Shown here piece after piece: positions 59,346 to 64,000 of a stretch of DNA of 64,000 nt (the stretch's first letter is position 1; the number at the start of each line of letters is the position of its first letter). Both the position numbers and the translations under genes were made by a program. Source of the DNA: Anaeromyxobacter dehalogenans 2CP-1 (lineage in GTDB: Bacteria > Myxococcota > Myxococcia > Myxococcales > Anaeromyxobacteraceae); the NCBI RefSeq assembly GCF_000022145.1, contig NC_011891.1, forward strand, positions 4,694,501-4,758,500, given 5' to 3'. The notes beneath the pieces were generated by a model, which saw only the letters and a program-made list of their open reading frames with translations, ran no database searches and was not told the DNA's origin.

Positions 59346-60725
59346 ATGATCCCCCTGCTCGTCGCGCTCGCCGTGTCGGCGGCCCCCTCCCAGCCCCGGA
59401 CCCTCCGCCTCGACCTGTTCCACACCGGCACCGCCACCGAGGAGCGCTTCGCGGTGGACCGGGTGGTGCTCGAGCCGCTGCCGTTCCCGGGCAACCCGGC
59501 GCGCCCGGTCGACGACACCAACCTCGGCAAGTACTTCTTCGAGGTCCGGGACCTCGCCACCAACCGCGTCGTCTACTCCCGCGGCTACGCCTCCATCTAC
59601 GGAGAGTGGGAGACCACCGAGGACGCGCGCAAGGTGGGCCGCACCTTCTCCGAGTCGCTCCGCTTCCCCGCGCCCGACGCGCCGGTGCAGGTGTTGGTGA
59701 AGAAGCGCGGCGCCGGCAACGCGTTCCAGGAGGTCTGGTCCACGGTGGTCGATCCGAAGGACCGCTTCGTGGACCCGTCGCGGCCGCCCTCGCCCGGGCC
59801 GCTGATCGAGATCCTGAAGAGCGGCGACCCCGCCCACAAGCTCGACCTGCTGCTGCTCGGCGACGGATACACCGAGGCCGAGCGCGGCAAGTTCGAGAAG
59901 GACGCGCGGCGGCTGGTGGCGGAGCTGTTCGAGCACGAGCCGTTCCGCTCGCGGAAGGCCGACTTCAACGTGTGGGGGCTCTGCCCGCCCGCCGAGGAGA
60001 AGGGCGTCTCCCGCCCGCTCACCGGCGTGCACCGCCGCACCCGCGTCGGGGCCACCTACGACGCGTTCGGCTCGGAGCGCTACCTGCTCACGTTCGAGAA
60101 CCGCTCCATGCGCGACGTGGCGTCGTTCGCGCCGTACGACGCGCTCGCCATCCTGGCGAACGGCGAGACCTACGGCGGCGGCGGCATCTTCAACCTCTAC
60201 GCCACCGTCGCCGCCGACAACCGCTGGGCCGGCTACATCTTCGTGCACGAGCTGGGGCACCACCTGGCCGCGCTCGCCGACGAGTACTTCACCTCCGACA
60301 CCGCCTACCTCTCGCCGGAAGGCCGACCCGAGCCGTGGGAGCCGAACGTCACCGCCGACCCGAAGGCCGCGAAGTGGGCCGACCTCGTCGCGGCGGGCAC
60401 GCCGCTCCCCACGCCGTGGCCGAAGGACGTGTTCACGAAGCGCGCGAACGAGTTCCAGGAGCGCCGCAAGCGCATCCGCGCGCAGAACCGGCCCGAGGCC
60501 GAGATGGACGCGCTGTTCCTGGCGCAGCAGAAGGAGGAGACCGCCCTGCTCGGCCAGGCGCGGTTCTCGAAGGCGGTGGGCGCGTTCGAGGGCGCGAACT
60601 ACGAGGCCACCGGCTACTTCCGGCCGCAGATGGACTGCGTCATGTTCACCCGCGATCCGGTGCCGTTCTGCTCGGTCTGCCAGCGCTCGATCGGCCGGGT
60701 GATCGATCTGTACACGGCGCGGTGA
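59346..60725 (+). CDS. Secreted M64-family metallopeptidase
   Basis: A 459-residue exported protein resembling IgA peptidase M64 enzymes: an N-terminal signal peptide, a beta-sandwich-like domain (about 20-140), then the peptidase domain with KLDLLLLGDGYTEAERGKF, the zinc motif HELGHHLAALADEY (301-314, HExxH with the downstream acidic metal ligand) and a C-terminal Cys pair region CSVCQRSIG. It likely degrades extracellular proteins; specificity unknown. The -10-like element TACACT is 9 bases before ATG 59346. Confidence 0.85.
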   Translation: MIPLLVALAVSAAPSQPRTLRLDLFHTGTATEERFAVDRVVLEPLPFPGNPARPVDDTNLGKYFFEVRDLATNRVVYSRGYASIYGEWETTEDARKVGRTFSESLRFPAPDAPVQVLVKKRGAGNAFQEVWSTVVDPKDRFVDPSRPPSPGPLIEILKSGDPAHKLDLLLLGDGYTEAERGKFEKDARRLVAELFEHEPFRSRKADFNVWGLCPPAEEKGVSRPLTGVHRRTRVGATYDAFGSERYLLTFENRSMRDVASFAPYDALAILANGETYGGGGIFNLYATVAADNRWAGYIFVHELGHHLAALADEYFTSDTAYLSPEGRPEPWEPNVTADPKAAKWADLVAAGTPLPTPWPKDVFTKRANEFQERRKRIRAQNRPEAEMDALFLAQQKEETALLGQARFSKAVGAFEGANYEATGYFRPQMDCVMFTRDPVPFCSVCQRSIGRVIDLYTAR

Positions 60726-60760
60726 GGGATCCCGGCGGGGACGCGTCGTCCCCGTCGGCC

Positions 60761-60801
60761 CCCGACCCGGAGTCGTTTCCTCCCGACCCAGAGTCGTTTC
60801 G
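60761..60801 (+). repeat. Tandem 20-base direct repeat
   Basis: CCCGACCCGGAGTCGTTTCC (60761-60780) and CCCGACCCAGAGTCGTTTCG (60782-60801) are two near-identical units, one base apart, in the leader region of the acyl-CoA dehydrogenase gene. Confidence 0.75.
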
Positions 60802-60859
60802 GCGGGACGGTTCGCACCCCGTCCGGGGGACTGCGCTCCGGTCGTGCTGCGACGCGTTA

Positions 60860-60873
60860 TGATTCTGGAATCA
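60860..60873. promoter_or_regulatory. Candidate operator overlapping a -10-like box
   Basis: TGATTC-TG-GAATCA is a perfect 6-2-6 inverted repeat 41 bases before the acyl-CoA dehydrogenase ATG. It overlaps TATGAT (60858-60863), a possible -10 element, as expected for a repressor site (TetR, GntR or MarR type). Confidence 0.45.
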
Positions 60874-60914
60874 GCGACGGCGCCATCCCCCCCCGCGCCA
60901 GCCCGGAGACCGCC

Positions 60915-62657
60915 ATGGTGGACAAGAAGACCGCGAGCTTCATGCGCTCGCTCGCCCTGGGTGACATCGAGGAGGAGATCCTCCTCCCCTACCCGGAGCC
61001 GCGCCGCGCCGAGAAGGAGACCCTGGAGGCGATCCAGCAGACCTTGAAGTCCATGCTGGGCGGGCGCGGCGCCGACTTCCGCGCCTGGGACCGCGCCGGC
61101 GAGATGCCGCCCGGCTTCGTGCAGGACCTGAAGGACGCCGGGCTGTTCAGCCTGGTGGTCCCGGAGCACCACGGCGGCATGGGGCTCGGCGCCACCGCCT
61201 ACGCCCGCGTCATCCAGGAGCTGGGGCGCTACGACGCCTCGGTCGCGGTCACCGTCGGCGCGCACAGCTCCATCGGCATGCGCGGCCTGCTCCTGTTCGG
61301 CACCGAGGAGCAGAAGGCGCGCTACCTGCCGCGCCTCGCCACCGGCGAGCTCATCGCCGCCTTCTGCCTCACCGAGCCGGGCGCCGGCTCCGACGCCGCC
61401 AGCATCAAGACCACCGCGGTCCGCGACGGCGACGACTGGATCCTGAACGGCGAGAAGCTCTGGATCACGAACGGCGGCATCGCCGACTTCTTCACGGTCT
61501 TCGCGAAGACCTCGCTGGAGGGGCGCGGCCACATCACCGCCTTCATCGTCACGCGCGACATGAAGGGCGTCACCACCGGCCCGCACGAGGACAAGATGGG
61601 CATCCGCGCCTCCTCCACCACCACGGTGGTGCTCGAGGACGTGCGCGTGCCCGCGGCGAACGTGCTCGGCGAGGAGGGCAAGGGCTTCAAGGTCGCGATG
61701 AAGATCCTGAACGCCGGCCGCACCGGCCTGGGCGGCGGCTCGGTGGGCGGGATGAAGCGGCTCATCGAGCTGTCGGTGGCGCAGGCGAAGGAGCGCAAGC
61801 AGTTCGGCCAGCCCATCGCGAGCTTCGGGCTCGTCCAGCAGAAGATCGGCCAGATGGTGATCGACTGCTACGCGGCCGAGAGCGTCGTGAACATGGTGGC
61901 GGGGCTGGTGGACCGGGGGTTCGAGGAGACGCAGGTCGAGGCGGCCATCTCGAAGGTGCTCGCCTCGGAGAGCGTGTGGCGCACCGCCGACGAGGCCCTG
62001 CAGATCGCGGCCGGCTCGGGGTACATGCGCGAGATGCCGTACGAGATGGCGCTCCGCGACACCCGCATCAACCGCATCTTCGAGGGCACGAACGAGATCC
62101 TCCGGCTGTTCATCGCGCTCACCGCGGTGAACGACCTGGGCCAGGAGCTGGCCGACGTGGCGGAGTCGATGAAGGGCGTGCTCGCCGATCCCATCAAGGG
62201 CTTCGGCGTCATGTCCGACTACGCGAAGCGCCGCGCCGCGCTCGCCACCGGGCTGCGCCGCAAGAAGGGCAAGTGGACCATGCTCCACCCGGCGCTCGCC
62301 GAGGACGCGGCGGTGTTCGAGGCCGCCGCCACCGACCTCGCCATCGCCGCGGACAAGCTGCTGCGCAGGTACGGCAAGAAGATCGTGGGCGCGCAGCTCC
62401 TCACCAAGCGGCTCGCCGACGCGATGATCGACCTGTTCACGCTCGCCTGCATGCTGGCGCGCGTGTCCACGCGGCTCGAGGACCACGGCGAGGCGGCCGC
62501 GGTGGAGGAGCGGCGCATCCTGACGGTGTTCGCGCGCCAGGCCCGCCGGCGCGTGGAGGCGGGGCTCGCCGGCCTCGAGCAGAACGAGGACGGCGCGCTC
62601 CAGGCCGTCGCGGCGCACGCGCTCGAGACCGGCCGGTACGGCTGGGACAATCTGTAG
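60915..62657 (+). CDS. Acyl-CoA dehydrogenase (very-long-chain-type)
   Basis: A 580-residue FAD enzyme of fatty-acid oxidation. The core (about 60-420) has GIADFFTVFAKTS, LTEPGAGSDAASIKTTA, KMGIRASSTTTVVLEDVRVPAANVLG, and the catalytic-base Glu in RDTRINRIFEGTNEILR. An extra C-terminal helical domain of about 150 residues matches VLCAD/ACAD9 or a bacterial relative, which act on long chains. ATG 60915; the region before holds a tandem repeat and a palindrome that may regulate it. Stands alone; electron-transfer flavoprotein is elsewhere. Confidence 0.9.
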   Translation: MVDKKTASFMRSLALGDIEEEILLPYPEPRRAEKETLEAIQQTLKSMLGGRGADFRAWDRAGEMPPGFVQDLKDAGLFSLVVPEHHGGMGLGATAYARVIQELGRYDASVAVTVGAHSSIGMRGLLLFGTEEQKARYLPRLATGELIAAFCLTEPGAGSDAASIKTTAVRDGDDWILNGEKLWITNGGIADFFTVFAKTSLEGRGHITAFIVTRDMKGVTTGPHEDKMGIRASSTTTVVLEDVRVPAANVLGEEGKGFKVAMKILNAGRTGLGGGSVGGMKRLIELSVAQAKERKQFGQPIASFGLVQQKIGQMVIDCYAAESVVNMVAGLVDRGFEETQVEAAISKVLASESVWRTADEALQIAAGSGYMREMPYEMALRDTRINRIFEGTNEILRLFIALTAVNDLGQELADVAESMKGVLADPIKGFGVMSDYAKRRAALATGLRRKKGKWTMLHPALAEDAAVFEAAATDLAIAADKLLRRYGKKIVGAQLLTKRLADAMIDLFTLACMLARVSTRLEDHGEAAAVEERRILTVFARQARRRVEAGLAGLEQNEDGALQAVAAHALETGRYGWDNL

Positions 62658-62671
62658 CGCGGACGCGAAGC

Positions 62672-62708
62672 GCCCGCGCGCTCCCCGGGGACGGTGGAGC
62701 GCGCGGGC
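62672..62708. terminator. Bidirectional terminator-like hairpin
   Basis: GCCCGCGCGCTCC (62672-62684) and GGAGCGCGCGGGC (62696-62708) form a perfect 13-bp stem around an 11-base loop, midway between two convergent genes. No T run follows on either side, so it would be a factor-dependent stop or an mRNA-stabilising hairpin. Confidence 0.7.
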
Positions 62709-62747
62709 CGTGGGTTCGCGGGCGAGGGGCACCGCGGCCGCGCCGGG

Positions 62748-63449
62748 CTACGCGGCGTGCAGGAACGCGAACACGACCTTGCGCCAGCCCTCCTCGCCGA
62801 GCGCGGCGGGGAGCGGCTCGACCAGCGCGCCGCCGTCGGCCGCGGCGAGGCCCAGCTCGGACTCGACGAAGCGCGACAGCCGCGTGCGCTCGGCCGAGAG
62901 CCAGCCGCCCGCCTCCCGGTCCTGCGGCAGGCGCATGTAGGCCGCGTCCGCGGGCGCGAGCGTGAACAGCCAGCCGCCGCCGTACGGCTCGCGGTGCACC
63001 AGCCCCGGGTCCCGGCGCACGGCCGGGTTCACCCGCATCACCTTGCCGTCCACCGGCGCGCCCATGCGGACGGTCCGGCCTCCGGCGCGGAGCACGACGA
63101 TGGGGTCGCCGCGGTGGACGTCCATGCCGGGCCGCGGCAGCTCGACGGACGTCACCGACGGCAGGATGTGCCGCGCCAGGTCGTCGACACCAACGGTGAA
63201 CTCGCCGGTGCGGCGCCCCGGCGCGAGCCAGGTGTGGTTGGGGGCGAAGTACGCCCCGGGCCGCCAGGCGAGCCCGTCCTCCATGGGCACCGCGCGTGCG
63301 CGCCGCTGCCGCAGCGCGTGGATCCCGACGCCCAGGAGCACCGCCGGGATCGCGAGCGCGAGCCCGCCCGCGATGCTGAGCGCGAGGCGCCCACCCATGC
63401 CGACCAGGAGCGAGCCGGCGGCTTCCAGGATCTCCATCAAGGTCGTCAT
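62748..63449 (-). CDS. GcvH-like domain membrane protein lacking the lipoyl lysine
   Basis: A 233-residue protein. An N-terminal hydrophobic helix (about 12-42) anchors it; residues about 66-160 resemble the glycine-cleavage H protein: YFAPNHTWL, GEFTVGVDDLARHIL, SVELPRPGMDVHRGD and APVDGKVMRVN. In GcvH the lipoylated Lys lies before AP(V)SG in an ESVKA motif; here the segment is LRAGGRTVRMGAPVDG with no Lys, so it cannot carry lipoate at that site. Function unknown; similar proteins are seen in deltaproteobacteria. ATG 63449. Confidence 0.72.
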   Translation of the reverse strand: MTTLMEILEAAGSLLVGMGGRLALSIAGGLALAIPAVLLGVGIHALRQRRARAVPMEDGLAWRPGAYFAPNHTWLAPGRRTGEFTVGVDDLARHILPSVTSVELPRPGMDVHRGDPIVVLRAGGRTVRMGAPVDGKVMRVNPAVRRDPGLVHREPYGGGWLFTLAPADAAYMRLPQDREAGGWLSAERTRLSRFVESELGLAAADGGALVEPLPAALGEEGWRKVVFAFLHAA

Positions 63450-63823
63450 CTCCGCTGCCGCCTTTCCGGCGGGAGGGGTCCCCCGAGCCTGCGGAGCCGC
63501 TCCGCCGGGAAAGACCCAATGCAAGGGGCAGGCCATCCGCGGACCCCAGCGGTTTCGCGCCCCTGCGATCCTCCGCGGCAAGCCGCCGCGTCGAGAAGCT
63601 CACCATACGATGGGTGCGACCCGCGCGAACCTCTCGCCTTCACTGCGGTTCGGCCCTGCGTCGAGATCCTCGACAGGTGATGCGATCCTCACCTGCGCCG
63701 GACGCCGCCGGAGGCTCCGGGCGCGCGGCGCTGGCCCCCCGGTGCGCCGCCCCACCGGATGCGACCGGCGAGGCTTGCCCCCGCCGCCGCGGCCGCCAAG
63801 CTTCCGGTGCGGAGGTTCCACGG
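63450..63823. other. 374-base divergent intergenic region
   Basis: No gene recognised. It contains the promoters of the GcvH-like gene (leftward) and the partial secreted-protein gene (rightward). A hairpin CAGGTGA-N8-TCACCTG lies at 63674-63695. I compared the leftward leader with known riboswitch cores (c-di-GMP, glycine) and saw no match. Confidence 0.4.
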
Positions 63824-64000
63824 ATGCTCCGCCACGCCCTCGTGATCCCGCTCGCGGCCGCCCTCGCGCTGCCGGCCCGCGCCGAAGACCCCGAGCCACC
63901 GGTGGAGGGTCGGCTCGAGGCCGGCGCCGCGCAGGTGGAGATCCTGGGCCGCCCGGTCCGGGTGGGCGAGCGCATCGAGCTCCCCGAGGGCTACCTGATC
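63824..64000 (+). CDS. Exported protein, N-terminal fragment cut by the window edge
   Basis: The first 59 codons of a gene running past the end. It starts with a signal peptide (MLRHALVIPLAAALALPARA, cleavage after ARA) and then EDPEPPVEGRLE, GAAQVEILGRPVRVGERIELPEGYLI. The start ATG 63824 has GGAGG 9 bases upstream. Too short to assign; a periplasmic or outer-membrane protein is likely. Confidence 0.6.
   Translation, partial: MLRHALVIPLAAALALPARAEDPEPPVEGRLEAGAAQVEILGRPVRVGERIELPEGYLI

Noticed and set aside
63450-63640. c-di-GMP or glycine riboswitch before the GcvH-like gene
   Set aside because: No conserved core could be matched; only general GC-rich hairpins are present.
1-64000. tRNA or rRNA genes, CRISPR arrays, prophage, integrase or transposase genes
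   Set aside because: No T-loop-type sequences with matching acceptor stems, no regularly spaced repeats and no recognisable recombinase or phage proteins were found.

Overview
The window is a very GC-rich (roughly 74% by eye), gene-dense stretch of chromosome with many GTG and TTG starts and stop/start overlaps of 4 bases (ATGA, GTGA). Gene content and style fit a member of the Myxococcota, most like Anaeromyxobacter: a secreted protein with a MYXO-CTERM-like tail, many lipoproteins, a Ser/Thr kinase, bacteriohemerythrin, an OPT transporter and an aerobic/anaerobic mix of enzymes. This assignment is inference from the sequence, not from a database search. I saw no tRNA, rRNA, CRISPR array, integrase or transposase.

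Layout. 1-7.8 kb: a KdsD-type sugar-phosphate isomerase and a class II aldolase (+), then a leftward run argH-lptM-lysA-dapA-dapB-FAH hydrolase-folK, tightly packed, joining arginine, lysine/DAP and folate synthesis. 7.9-17.1 kb: OsmC, a large outer-membrane protein flanked by two inverted copies of a hairpin-rich dispersed repeat, methylmalonyl-CoA epimerase, a transglutaminase lipoprotein, split SpmA/SpmB membrane proteins, an acyl-ACP thioesterase, two methyltransferases and a J-domain protein. 17.2-21.5 kb: ferredoxin-like protein, quinone oxidoreductase, DUF4091 secreted protein. 21.7-33.0 kb: an envelope/glycan region with two paralogous GT4 glycosyltransferases, lipoproteins, a PAP2-like protein, a Wzx/MATE-type flippase and a polytopic membrane protein, interrupted by an OPT transporter and queF. 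33.1-41.0 kb: Ser/Thr kinase, leucyl aminopeptidase, pyrophosphatase, hemerythrin, ureohydrolase and a HisC-type aminotransferase.

41.0-48.0 kb: a leftward cusC-cusB-cusA metal-efflux operon ending with an isoprenylcysteine-methyltransferase-like membrane protein; its adaptor carries two tandem heavy-metal-binding domains. 48.1-52.3 kb: RsmB-type rRNA methyltransferase, then a leftward pair of SMR exporters plus a MarR regulator, with two matching inverted repeats (TGCATG-N2-CATGCA) before the SMR pair and before marR; this is the clearest regulatory unit in the window. An HNH nuclease gene follows and carries two palindromes in its linker. 52.3-64.0 kb: ilvD, a CoA-type Nudix hydrolase, a string of secreted or lipoprotein genes (metzincin protease, HEAT-like, Sel1 repeats, M64 peptidase), a single-domain response regulator, an acyl-CoA dehydrogenase, a GcvH-like membrane protein without the lipoyl lysine, and the first 59 codons of a secreted protein.

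Regulation. Many genes that lack a Shine-Dalgarno sequence have a GCTANNNT-like -10 element only 6-9 nt before their start codon, suggesting leaderless transcription. Intergenic DNA holds two families of small palindromic dispersed repeats. No wholly new multi-gene system is evident; the strongest leads are the SMR/MarR operators, the mosaic hairpin repeats around the porin gene, the palindromes inside the HNH gene and the putative leaderless promoters.
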